Shown: positions 25,623 to 33,885 of the stretch, in pieces
Layout of the letters: every line of letters starts with the position of its first letter
How positions within the stretch are numbered: position 1 is the first letter of the stretch
From: an uncultured Dehalococcoidia bacterium
GTDB taxonomy: Bacteria > Chloroflexota > Dehalococcoidia > Lucifugimonadales > UBA3495
Assembly (NCBI GenBank): GCA_958296445.1
Contig: OY282565.1
Coordinates: 558,001 to 622,000, forward strand
DNA: 64,000 nt
Reading direction: 5' to 3'
Notes under the pieces: model-generated
What the model was told of the DNA's origin: nothing
Database searches by the model: none
The model's input: only the letters and a program-made list of their open reading frames with translations
Translations under genes and position numbers: made by a program

Positions 25623-27466
25623 TCCCCCACAATTGTCCCCAGCAGCCCTTCCGTTTCCCGCTCTAGGGCCATTATATCAGCCCGTATCTCCGCTAGGGGA
25701 CGCAGGGGCTGGGGGCGGTAGAAATGGCGGGTAAAGCTGATTTCGTAGCCGGTTTTGACGCTGGCCGGGTCGTGCCAGGCGTCGGGGGCATAGGGCAGCA
25801 CTTCCCGTCGCAGAAAGCCGGCGATGCCGCCCTCGCAGAGCAGCGGCATTTGTTCAGTGTCGCGCAGGCCGGGGTCGGCGGCGTATTCCACGATGGCCGG
25901 TCTACCGGCGATGACGGCTTGGAACCGCCCGGGCAGCGGGGCGGGAGCGCGGCTGCCGCGGTGAATCCGGCTGATGACGGGCGGAGACTCGGGCGCCGGC
26001 GCGGTCTTTTGGCGCAGTTTGCGGATTTCAGCGGGCGAGTAGTAGGCCCGTTCCGGGTTGATGCCGGGCAGCCGCAACGGGCGGTTGACAACGACCTTAT
26101 GGTAGCCCAAGGCAGCGTTGGGCAGGATTTTCGACTCCTCCGTTTCCTCAAAGGACAAAAAGGCATCGCAGACCCGGCGGATGTCGGACGGGGCCAACTC
26201 GCAGTTTTTCTGGCCTAGGTTCTTGCCGATGGGAGTGTACCACCCGGTAGCGTCAATCAACTGGACGGACCCTTGCCGGTGGGCTGGCTTGCGGTTGGTC
26301 AGCACCCAGATATAGGTTGCGATGCCGGTGTTGTAGAACATATTGAGGGGCAGGGCGACGATGGCCTCCAGCCAGTCGCTTTCAATAACCCAGCGGCGGA
26401 TGTTGCTTTCGCCCTGCCCGGCGTCGCCGGTGAACAGGGAACTGCCGTTATGGACTTCAGCGATGCGGCTGCCTAGGGGAGTGTCGCGTTTCATCTTGCT
26501 GAGCATATTGGCGAGGAACAGCAGTTGCCCGTCGCTCACGCGGGTTAGGAGGGAGTATTCGGGGTCGTCGGCGTGCTTGATTATGAACCGGGGATCGCTG
26601 ATGCCGTTCTTGCCGCCCATTTTGTCCAAGTCGGTCTTCCAGCTCTTGCCGTAAGGCGGGTTTCGGAATTGATTTCCTGTCCGAACAGGTGGATGGAAAC
26701 CTGCTGCCCGCGTTCCGAGGCTAGTTTGTCCAGCGTCTCCTCGGCCACGGTGAGCATACCGCCGGTACCCAGGGCGCCATCGTAAAGGGTATAAGCGCCG
26801 GAAAGGATTTCACCGGCCACGGGTTCAAACACCAACTGCGCCATCAGTTGCACTGCGTCCCGGGGCGTCCAGTGTTCGCCGGCTTCCTCGTTATTATCTT
26901 CGTTGAAGCGGCGGACCAGCTCCTCAAAGATGGTGCCCATAGCGTGGTTGTCTAGGCCGGGCAGCCGTATTGAGCTGTCGCTGTGGCAGGCCGGTTCCGG
27001 GCTCAGGTTGATGTCCAGCGACAGAAACTTGGCGATGAGGGCGCCCAGAGCGTCGGCGTCCGACAGCCGCCCCATCTGGCTGCAGAACTGGAAGTTGTCC
27101 AAGATGTCCTGCACATTGGGCAAGAAGCCGTTCAGTCAGGTAGGTTGCAAAGTCAGCGCGGAGCTGTTGCGGCGTGGGGCAGGAGCGCAGGTCGCGCAAG
27201 GTAAAAGGCGAGGTATTGTAAAAAGCCTGGCCTGCGGCGTCTTGCAACGGCCCGTCTTGTTCTAGGATGCCAGCGTCGTCCAGCAGTTTCTTGCAGTCGA
27301 GAACGGCCTTTTTAGTGGGCTCCAGCACGGCGTCCAGGCGGCGCAAGACGGTCATCGGCAGGATGACGTCGCGGCGGTACTTGCCGCGAACATACAGATC
27401 GCGCAAAACATCGTTGGCGACGCTCCAGATGAGATTGGATATGTGGTTCAGTTGGCTGTCCTGCAT
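25619..27466 (-). pseudogene. hsdM: Type I restriction methylase HsdM, doubly disrupted
   Basis: Three consecutive frames make up one HsdM. The start ATG 27466 (HISNLIWSVANDVLRDLYVR) runs to about 27135. There TACCTGACTGAACGGC has CTGA twice, a 4-bp duplication that shifts the frame away from NGFLPNVQDILDNFQF. The next part holds HAMGTIFEELVRRF, EHWTPRDAVQLMAQL and the SAM motif DGALGTGGML, and ends at GQEINSE. It is joined out of frame to NPPYGKSWKTDLDKMGG near 26660, so roughly 40-50 residues between motif I and the NPPY catalytic motif are missing. The C-terminal third is intact. Methylation activity is almost certainly lost. Confidence 0.85.
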
Positions 27467-27521
27467 TGGAGGGGTTGCTCCTGCTCGTTGACAGGCGGCT
27501 TTGCAGGCCAGCGCCGGGCCG

Positions 27522-27670
27522 TTACGGCAGGGGTTGGCTTTGGGCGGACGTATCCGCCGGGTGTTCCACTGACAGCTCTTGCAATTGGGGCAAACCTTGG
27601 GATCCGGCAGGCCGGGCTGCTTTTGGCGGGGATGTTACCGGCCCGCCATCGGTTAGGTCAACGGTTTTAA
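27522..27670 (-). pseudogene. Zinc-ribbon remnant
   Basis: On the minus strand the stretch reads LPDPKVCPNCKSCQWNTRR after a disrupted half ending in ATVKTVDLT. This resembles the CxRCGHxWxPR...PxVCPNCxSxxWxxPR zinc ribbon of small regulator or antitoxin-like proteins. The first cysteine pair is lost to mutation and a stop lies before the surviving pair. Only a remnant. Confidence 0.4.
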
Positions 27671-28071
27671 CGGTCGCTTGCTGCCGGCGGGAATGCCGCG
27701 ATGGGAGTACAGGAGAGTATTTCCCAGGTCTTACCCCCGGCGTTTCGGGTTTCCGATTGGATAATTTGCGCGGTGGGGGTGTCCGCAGCAGGCGCAGCGC
27801 CATCCGAGGACGCCGCCGGGGCTTTCCGCCGTATCCGCCGGTAGATGGCCGATTTCCGGTTCTCCTTTTCCCCTCTTTCGTCCGATGCCATTGCGCTTTG
27901 CGCCCGTTTGATTTTGTGGCAGGCTTCGCAGCGTAGGGTGCGCCGGGTTCTTGCGGATTCGCCGCAGTCTATGCACTTTCCTCTGGGTGTGTGGTAAACG
28001 GTGCAGGCAGGCGACCCCGGTTAAGCATAAGCCCCGCATCCGGTGATGCAGGGCCGTCCGTAAAACGCCAT
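27667..28071 (-). pseudogene. Small zinc-ribbon protein, copy 1, one nonsense codon
   Basis: ATG 28071 reads MAFYGRPCITGCGAYA, then TAA, then in the same frame PGSPACTVYHTPRGKCIDCG, then RTLRCEACHKIKRAQSAMAS and a charged tail to 27667. Paired cysteines (CITGCG, CIDCG, CEACH) indicate a zinc-binding protein. The copy at 57253-57523 has GAA at the TAA position, so the stop is a point mutation. It lies 18 bp downstream of the conserved gene at 28090-28428. Function unknown. Confidence 0.55.
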
Positions 28072-28622
28072 ATTTTCGTCTCATCCGGCCTAGCCGCGCC
28101 GGTCTTTTTGAGCGCGGCCCCACTTGTTGGTCAGTAACAACTTCAGCGTGAACGGCTCGACGGGTTTGCCCGCATCGAACAGTTCCACAAACGCCTGGAT
28201 TTCTTCCGACGCCCGGTAGTCGATCGGCTCCCATGGGTTATAATCGACCGGCTTTGCTGTGAGGGTTTCCGCGCTGGTGGAGGCGCGGCTGAATGCGGGT
28301 TTGCCGTCTTCGCCGACGAATTCCCTGAGGGCCAGCGTTATCGGGCAGGCATCGGGTTCTCCCCGTTCTCCTCTGGCTATGTGGTCCGCAGTCACGAGGA
28401 CGCGGTGCGTCCTGATGTGTTCGGCCACGGTTTTCGCTGGTTTTCGCTACACGGCAAGATTGCGTACTATTCTACGCTATTCCGTGCGGCGGCGCATTTC
28501 AGCATTGACACGGATAGGCCCGCTGTTCGCCGGAGTAGCCATTGAGTTCCAGCACCAGCATGAACGGTAGCGCGCTATTGTCTTGCAGGTAGCGCCGGAA
28601 TAACGGGTCGTTTTTTGACAAT
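27812..28622 (-). repeat. Inverted dispersed duplication, copy 1
   Basis: This segment is a diverged inverted copy of about 56606-57510. It carries, in order on the minus strand, the C-terminus of an unknown gene (YLQDNSALPFMLVLELNGY), the conserved gene of 28090-28428 and the zinc-ribbon gene. Copy 2 has about 100 bp extra between the first two. The copies flank 28 kb of island DNA in opposite orientation. Confidence 0.8.
28090..28428 (-). CDS. Conserved hypothetical protein, copy 1
   Basis: A 112-residue protein, close paralogue of 56896-57234. Visible pattern: VTADHIARGERGEPDACPIT followed by LALREFVGEDGKP. The HIxxGxxxxxxxCPIxLAL motif is seen in small phage and actinobacterial proteins of unknown function. 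A WEPIDYRASEEIQAFVELFD segment and a conserved end LLLTNKWGRAQKD follow. It starts with GTG 28428, where copy 2 has ATG. Both copies remain open, unlike the zinc-ribbon gene next to them, which suggests selection. Confidence 0.6.
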   Translation of the reverse strand: MAEHIRTHRVLVTADHIARGERGEPDACPITLALREFVGEDGKPAFSRASTSAETLTAKPVDYNPWEPIDYRASEEIQAFVELFDAGKPVEPFTLKLLLTNKWGRAQKDRRG

Positions 28623-28854
28623 GCTTGACACTGGCGCCGGCTCTGGCTAGGCTGCCACCAGCGATAAGGTCAGGGTAAGACTGGAAACGGCATCAGCATA
28701 GCAACCCGGAACGGCCCTATTTTGCGTCCCGCTGGGGCACTTCCAAAATCCGCCCAAAACAGCGGAATTTGTCACTTAGTCGGGCTGGATTTATGGACGG
28801 CTTTCGCCAATATGACGACGGATTCAGGCTAAAGCATAAGCTGAAACCGGGTAG
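28429..28854. other. Short gap with gene remnants
   Basis: The part up to 28622 belongs to the inverted duplication and holds a former C-terminus on the minus strand. From 28623 to 28854 no gene is seen. Confidence 0.4.
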
Positions 28855-29421
28855 TGGAATTTTCTCAAGAACCGCAACGAAGCCATACGCCAAGCCAACG
28901 GCGGCACATACCCTGAAGCGGACAAAATCCTGCAAAAAGCCGGGTATCTGCTAATCAGCGCTAGGCAACGCAACAGCACAGCCCGCCTCACCGCGACCGC
29001 GGACGAAGAAAAATACGTCGGCAACGGCTGGATCCCGGTAACTGGATTGTCCCCAAAAGAAGCAAAATCTATCGCGGTATTTGTCAACTCGACGGCAGGG
29101 CGTCTGCAATTGATGCAAAACCCCGGGCGAACCATCGAGTTTCCATCGTACAGTACGGCTGAAGCTGGCAACATCCGCATCCCCAACGTCAAGGACGCCC
29201 GCATCCGCCGTATCCTAGCCGACTGCTGGGAGCGGACAAAGGGCGTGGCCGTCCCGCAGTTCCGCGACGGCGAGTGCGAGGTGCGCCGCCTATGGGACGA
29301 GGCCGTAGCCGACGCCCTAGGCTGGAACCCGGCCGACCTGTCCCGCCTGCGCGAGTTGCTACACCAGGAACCCCACGTCCGCGGCCTGGGCTACGGGCAG
29401 TATGCGGACGAAGCGGAATAA
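28855..29421 (+). pseudogene. C-terminal fragment, probably of an adenine DNA methyltransferase
   Basis: An open frame from just after TAG 28852-28854 to TAA 29421, with no credible start. The body has IAVFVNSTAGRLQLMQNPGR, then IRIPNVKDARIRRILADCWE and VPQFRDGECEVRRLWDEAVA. The NSTxGrlqL...iPdlkD pattern resembles target-recognition ends of adenine-specific methylases, and the fragment ends with LHQEPHVRGLGYG. The catalytic domain is absent, so it is a truncated relic. The methylase assignment is inference. Confidence 0.45.
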
Positions 29422-29446
29422 CCTTGCCCTGAATGCTATGCGCCGG

Positions 29447-30001
29447 TCAACGACGCGCCGCCCGTTTCCGCGCCCCGCTTACGTTCAGCCTGTAATTAAG
29501 CATCTCAGCACTCACGCCATACAACTCTTGCGCCACAGTCAAATCGAGACCGGCCCAAGCAATGCGGCAAGCCGCTTGATTGGTAATAAGGATGCAACCG
29601 GCCAAGTAATTCGCCTCGTTCTCAACTTCCTGATCGAAGCTGCGGCAACGGGCGCAAGCGGAAATCTCCTCCGGCGGATGGGCCAGCAACAGATGCGCCA
29701 GCTCGTGGGCCAAATCGCTGTTCTGACGCGCCAAGCTATGGCTGTCGTTGAAAAGAATCATCCGGTTGCCATCGCCGAAAGAAAAAGACAGGGCTGAGAA
29801 ACCTCTGCCACCACCTTTCAACAAATGGGAAACCGGCTCAGGACACTGGTCTGCAAAAGACGAAATCGGCCTAGCGACAATGTTGAGCTTACCCAGCAAC
29901 GCGCAAAGGTCAAGCGGATCTGAACCCGCAAGCCCCATCTGCCGCCGGATACCAACCGCGATACGATTCGCCTTAGCTTTGAACCCACGCTGGAAAGCCA
30001 C
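29447..30001 (-). CDS. ImmA/IrrE family metallopeptidase
   Basis: A 184-residue protein with zinc-protease motif HELAHLLLAH and a third ligand region EVENEANYLAGCIL. ImmA/IrrE peptidases cleave a partner XRE repressor to derepress mobile-element or stress genes. GTG 30001 was chosen because it follows the XRE stop by one base (stop 30003-30005), and VAFQRGFKAKANRIA is the usual N-terminus. It forms a two-gene unit with the XRE regulator, pointing away from the CBASS operon. Confidence 0.85.
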   Translation of the reverse strand: MAFQRGFKAKANRIAVGIRRQMGLAGSDPLDLCALLGKLNIVARPISSFADQCPEPVSHLLKGGGRGFSALSFSFGDGNRMILFNDSHSLARQNSDLAHELAHLLLAHPPEEISACARCRSFDQEVENEANYLAGCILITNQAACRIAWAGLDLTVAQELYGVSAEMLNYRLNVSGARKRAARR

Positions 30002-30002
30002 G

Positions 30003-30347
30003 CTATCCCCGGCCCCGGAACTGCTCGTAGGCTGCCTTGACAATCGCGGCAAGGGCATCCGCGTCCGCAGGCGTTAAGTTCCGATCGGCCCTGAGATTAG
30101 CCACCACTTGGGCCAACGGTTCAGGCGGATTTCCACCCGGCAAAAACGGAGCGGCATCAAGCCCTGACCATGCCAGCAACAGCGCCAGCCCGTCCACGTC
30201 GGGATGACGGCCTTGCGAAATCCGAGTAAGGGTTGACTGGTTGACCCCGGACTGCTCTGAAACCTCCTTCCAAGTCAACCCCTTAGCCACTCTCTGACCG
30301 TCAAGAGCGGCATAAAAACCGCCCATATCAAACCCGTCCTTTGGCAT
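30003..30347 (-). CDS. XRE family transcriptional regulator
   Basis: A 114-residue protein with a helix-turn-helix TWKEVSEQSGVNQSTLTRIS followed by QGRHPDVDGLALLLAWSGLD. A C-terminal helix ends in ADALAAIVKAAYEQF. ATG 30347 was chosen for the strong AGGAGG 8 bp upstream. It is divergent from the CBASS operon and paired with an ImmA/IrrE protease, so it is a candidate repressor of the 30395-30423 promoter region. That regulatory link is inference. Confidence 0.85.
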   Translation of the reverse strand: MPKDGFDMGGFYAALDGQRVAKGLTWKEVSEQSGVNQSTLTRISQGRHPDVDGLALLLAWSGLDAAPFLPGGNPPEPLAQVVANLRADRNLTPADADALAAIVKAAYEQFRGRG

Positions 30348-30394
30348 AGCATTCCTCCTGCCGAAACGAAGAAAGCCCACGCGGAATTTCAGAC

Positions 30395-30423
30395 TTGCAA
30401 TTGAGTTTCACTTGTGGAATAAT
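30395..30423 (+). promoter_or_regulatory. Probable CBASS operon promoter
   Basis: TTGCAA (30395-30400), a 17-bp spacer and AATAAT (30418-30423) give a good sigma70-type promoter in an AT-richer stretch of the divergent region. A long leader follows to ATG 30531, which has AAGGAGAA upstream. Confidence 0.5.
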
Positions 30424-30530
30424 GCCCCTGAACGGTTCGATTCTAGCAACGCCGAACCTATATCGCAACCGGGGGGCAACGCGCCCCGAGCGCCACCGGA
30501 ATCCAACAAAGATGTGCAAGGAGAATCTCA

Positions 30531-31562
30531 ATGGAACTCGAAAATCAGTTACAAGAGCTAGTTAAAGAAATCAGGCCCACCGACACGCAACAGCGCGAGC
30601 TACGGGACGCCCACATCCGCCTGCGGGAACGGCTGATGGCCGACGATGACCTCAAGCTGCTGATTGTGGGAACCTTGCTGCAAGGCAGTTACCGTCGGCA
30701 CACCGGCATTCGTCCCGAAACCGGTGACAAACCCGATGTGGACATCGTGGTCGTAACCCGGATGGACCGGCGCGAATACACTCCCGAAGCGGCAATGAAC
30801 ATCCTTGTCCCGTTCCTTGAACGGCATTACAAAGGCAAATGGAAAAAGAAGGGCCGCTCCATCGGCATCGAAATGTCCAAAGTCAAGCTGGATGTAGTGC
30901 TCACCTCGGCCCCGTCAGAAGAGGAGAGACGGGCCATTCTGGAGTTTATGAAAGAGGATGACGCCGCCGATATTCCGTCGAGGGCCAGCAACGCCTGGAA
31001 AAACGCGCCGTTGTGGATTCCTGACCGGGAAGCCCGCAATTGGCAGCGCACCCACCCACTGGAACAAATCCGGTGGACGCATGAAAAGAACGCCAGCACC
31101 AACGGCCACTACATCCACATAGTGAAGCTGGTCAAGTGGTGGTGGCAAATCCAACACCCTGAGCAGGAACACCCCCGCAGCTATCCGCTGGAGCATATCG
31201 TCGGAGATTGTTGCCCCAACGGTGTTACCAGCCTGGCCCAAGGGTTCACCGAAACCCTGGAAGAAATCGAACGCCGCTACCGGCTGGCGGCAAGCACCAA
31301 CGCTGTGCCTAGTCTGCCCGACCGGGGAGTGCCGGAGCAAAACGTTCTTAGCCGCATCAAGGCCAGCGACTTCAGCCAGTTTCACAAAAAATCCGGCGCC
31401 TCGGCGAATGTCGCGCGAAAGGCTATCAGTAGCACGGACGAGGGCGAAAGCGCGAAGCTGTGGAGCGAAATTTTTGGCCCCCGTTACCCGGTGCGTCCCA
31501 CCCAAAAAGGCTTCACTCAACGGGATCAGACCAGCCAAGTAAAGGGCGGGCGGTTCGGGTAG
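30531..31562 (+). CDS. CBASS CD-NTase (cyclic oligonucleotide synthase)
   Basis: A 343-residue SMODS-type nucleotidyltransferase. The catalytic loop is GTLLQGSYRRHTGI (GS motif), then PDVDIVVV with the paired acidic residues, then the third acidic position in KVKLDVVLTS. In CBASS this enzyme makes a cyclic di- or trinucleotide on infection. Its C-terminus is the substrate of Cap2-mediated conjugation in type II systems. The nucleotide product cannot be deduced here. It is the first gene of a four-gene operon (6 bp to the next). Confidence 0.92.
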   Translation: MELENQLQELVKEIRPTDTQQRELRDAHIRLRERLMADDDLKLLIVGTLLQGSYRRHTGIRPETGDKPDVDIVVVTRMDRREYTPEAAMNILVPFLERHYKGKWKKKGRSIGIEMSKVKLDVVLTSAPSEEERRAILEFMKEDDAADIPSRASNAWKNAPLWIPDREARNWQRTHPLEQIRWTHEKNASTNGHYIHIVKLVKWWWQIQHPEQEHPRSYPLEHIVGDCCPNGVTSLAQGFTETLEEIERRYRLAASTNAVPSLPDRGVPEQNVLSRIKASDFSQFHKKSGASANVARKAISSTDEGESAKLWSEIFGPRYPVRPTQKGFTQRDQTSQVKGGRFG

Positions 31563-31568
31563 TCCGCT

Positions 31569-33392
31569 ATGGGCAAGCAACCTACGGAATCGTTACGGGC
31601 CGGGCTGTCGGCCATCGCCGATTTGCCCGGCATCATTATCATAGACGAACCGGCATGGGACTCGGCGACGAAATGCTGGGCCATCCATTGCCGGATTACT
31701 GCATCCGTTCCGCCGGATAGCCCGATACCTGCCGTTACCGGCTGGTATGTTCTCCTTGACGCCCACTATCCCGATGGAGATATCAGCATTTACCCGGCTA
31801 AAGTCGGCGGGATAACGCAAACCTTTCCCCATCAGAACTACAACGGCGTTGGCAAAGCGCAAGAACCTTGGCGCACGGGGAAGCTATGCACTTGGACGAA
31901 CATCGCTCCCCTGCGCCGCAAAGGGTACGATGTCGAGCCTGGTGAACCGGAGCGCAACCTAGCCTGGCATCTGGAGCGGGCGCAAGAATGGTTGGAACTG
32001 GCGTCGTGCAACGAACTCGCCCCGCCCGGAGACCCTTTCGAGCTGCCGGATCCCCCGAATCGCAACGATTGCGACGTGGCAAAAGTCGCTTTCTGCGAAG
32101 GGCCGTCAACTTTGGCCCAATGGCAGGAAACCGCCGACCTTTGTGGAACCGCCGAAGTCAGGATGCTGAAACCCGACTCATCCATCCCCGCCGTAATCCG
32201 ATTCAATGCCAAGCGAAACCGGCCTCCGGTTGAGCAGGAATGGCGCAAAGCCATCGGCGAAGACGAAGCACCGCCTGCGATTTGGATTAGAACGGACAGC
32301 GTGCCTATCCTGCCGCCTTGGCAACTGCCCGCAACCTGGGGCGAACTCCGGCAAGCCTGCCAAAGCCAGGTCATCAACCTAGACGCCCTTTTGCGGCAGG
32401 CAGTCGGCGGGCGGCCCATTGCCAGTACGCCGCTGCTCATCGGCTTCCCCATACCCGATAAAATCGGCGGGCCGAATCTGCGGATGCACTGGTTGGCGCT
32501 GCGATTGCCGGACAACCCCGCTTGGCAACTGCCGGGATTCCGCAACAACGAACAAGGCAGATGGCAGGCGTACAAGCATATTAAAATCTGCGACATTGCC
32601 GCCCTAGACTGGCTGCCAACCGAAAACTGGCATTACGATGAGGTTTCCGTGCGGGGCAGACTGACCGCCGATGCCGCCCGCAGCAGCCTACTTATCATCG
32701 GCGCCGGCGCCCTCGGTTCCGTTCTTGCCGAAATGCTGGCCCGCGCCGGTGTCGGTGAGATAACCGTCATTGACTCCGACCGTATCGAAGCCGGCAATCT
32801 GGTGCGCCATACCCTGCTGGCTTCGGACATCGGGCGGCCAAAGGCGTCAACTCTGGCCGCCCGATTGAACGCCGCCACCCTGCACGCCAGTATCGCCGGG
32901 ATTGACGCTGCCTTTCCGCCCAAAAATAATGTTGAAAGCGCCGCCAAAATCAGTGCCTGCGATGTTGTCATTGACACCACCGGGGACGATAAGGCCGCCG
33001 CCGCAATGGGCAATTTCCAGTGGGGCGGAACCAAAACCTTTATATCCGTATCTTTGGGTATACACGCTTGCCGTTTGTTCTGCTTTACCGCGCGGGGGCC
33101 GGCCTTCCCCAATGCGGATTTCAGAGACCGGCTGCAACCCTGGCTACAACTGGAAAGCAGCCAATACGACGTGGACGATTTGCCACGCGACGGCCCCGGC
33201 TGCTGGCATCCCCGCCATCCCGCCCGGATTGACGATGTATGGATGATGGCCGCCGCCGCGGTGCGTCTCATCGAGCAGGCCGTCGTCAACCCGCCGGACG
33301 CGCCGGTTCTGGCCGTGTTCGAGCGACAGACGGACGCCGCCGGAAACTTCGTCGGCATCAGAGACGTTTCGCGCGATGAAATGCCCCGGTAA
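31569..33392 (+). CDS. cap2: Cap2-like E2-E1 ubiquitin-ligase-type fusion of CBASS
   Basis: A 607-residue protein. The N-terminal E2-like domain has YPAKVGGITQTFPHQNYNG and GKLC, with Cys107 as the probable E2 catalytic cysteine. The C-terminal ThiF/E1 adenylation domain has LLIIGAGALGSVLAEMLARA, DSDRIEAGNLVRHTLL and IGRPKAS, with a cysteine-containing IHACRLFCF. In type II CBASS, Cap2 attaches the CD-NTase C-terminus to cellular targets and primes it. It overlaps Cap3 by 17 bp. Confidence 0.92.
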   Translation: MGKQPTESLRAGLSAIADLPGIIIIDEPAWDSATKCWAIHCRITASVPPDSPIPAVTGWYVLLDAHYPDGDISIYPAKVGGITQTFPHQNYNGVGKAQEPWRTGKLCTWTNIAPLRRKGYDVEPGEPERNLAWHLERAQEWLELASCNELAPPGDPFELPDPPNRNDCDVAKVAFCEGPSTLAQWQETADLCGTAEVRMLKPDSSIPAVIRFNAKRNRPPVEQEWRKAIGEDEAPPAIWIRTDSVPILPPWQLPATWGELRQACQSQVINLDALLRQAVGGRPIASTPLLIGFPIPDKIGGPNLRMHWLALRLPDNPAWQLPGFRNNEQGRWQAYKHIKICDIAALDWLPTENWHYDEVSVRGRLTADAARSSLLIIGAGALGSVLAEMLARAGVGEITVIDSDRIEAGNLVRHTLLASDIGRPKASTLAARLNAATLHASIAGIDAAFPPKNNVESAAKISACDVVIDTTGDDKAAAAMGNFQWGGTKTFISVSLGIHACRLFCFTARGPAFPNADFRDRLQPWLQLESSQYDVDDLPRDGPGCWHPRHPARIDDVWMMAAAAVRLIEQAVVNPPDAPVLAVFERQTDAAGNFVGIRDVSRDEMPR

Positions 33393-33885
33393 AACCGAGT
33401 TCCGTTCCGCCGATGGCCGCTTTGGCCTGGTTATCGGCAACCGCCAACTGGAGCGGCTGCACGCCCTTTGCGCCGCATCCCATCCGCTGGAAACCGGCGG
33501 CGTGCTTACCGGTTACTACAACGCCGGGCATGATACCGCAGTCATAACCCGCGCCGCCGGGCCGCCGCCGGACTCGCAACACGGGCGAACCCGGTTTTAC
33601 CGGGGAACGCAAGGGCTGAATGATATGCTGAGCCGCCTGTGGCGAAAACGGGAGTATTACTTGGGCGAATGGCACTACCACCCCGGCGGCGCCGTCCGGC
33701 CCAGTGCCGCCGATGTCAAGCAAATGCAGGAAATCGCCAAAGACGCCCCAAGCCGTTGCCCCGAACCCATCCTGTTGCTTCTCGGCGCCAACGGCACGGC
33801 CGGGGCGCACGTTTTCTTTGCCGGTGAACCGTACATTACGCTCCTGCCCAAAGGCCAGGCCCATTGCCAAGGAGAGCATCAATGA
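33376..33885 (+). CDS. cap3: Cap3-like JAB/JAMM isopeptidase of CBASS
   Basis: A 169-residue metalloprotease. The JAMM zinc motif is complete: Glu in HPLETGGVLTGY and GEWHYHPGGAVRPSAAD with two His and the Asp. Cap3 removes the CD-NTase from its conjugates and so limits activation. The start ATG 33376 lies inside the end of cap2, and the stop overlaps the effector start (ATGA). Confidence 0.92.
   Translation: MKCPGKTEFRSADGRFGLVIGNRQLERLHALCAASHPLETGGVLTGYYNAGHDTAVITRAAGPPPDSQHGRTRFYRGTQGLNDMLSRLWRKREYYLGEWHYHPGGAVRPSAADVKQMQEIAKDAPSRCPEPILLLLGANGTAGAHVFFAGEPYITLLPKGQAHCQGEHQ

Noticed and set aside
28855..29421. Intact methyltransferase gene
   Set aside because: There is no start codon or catalytic motif and a stop lies just upstream. 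Only a C-terminal fragment can be supported.
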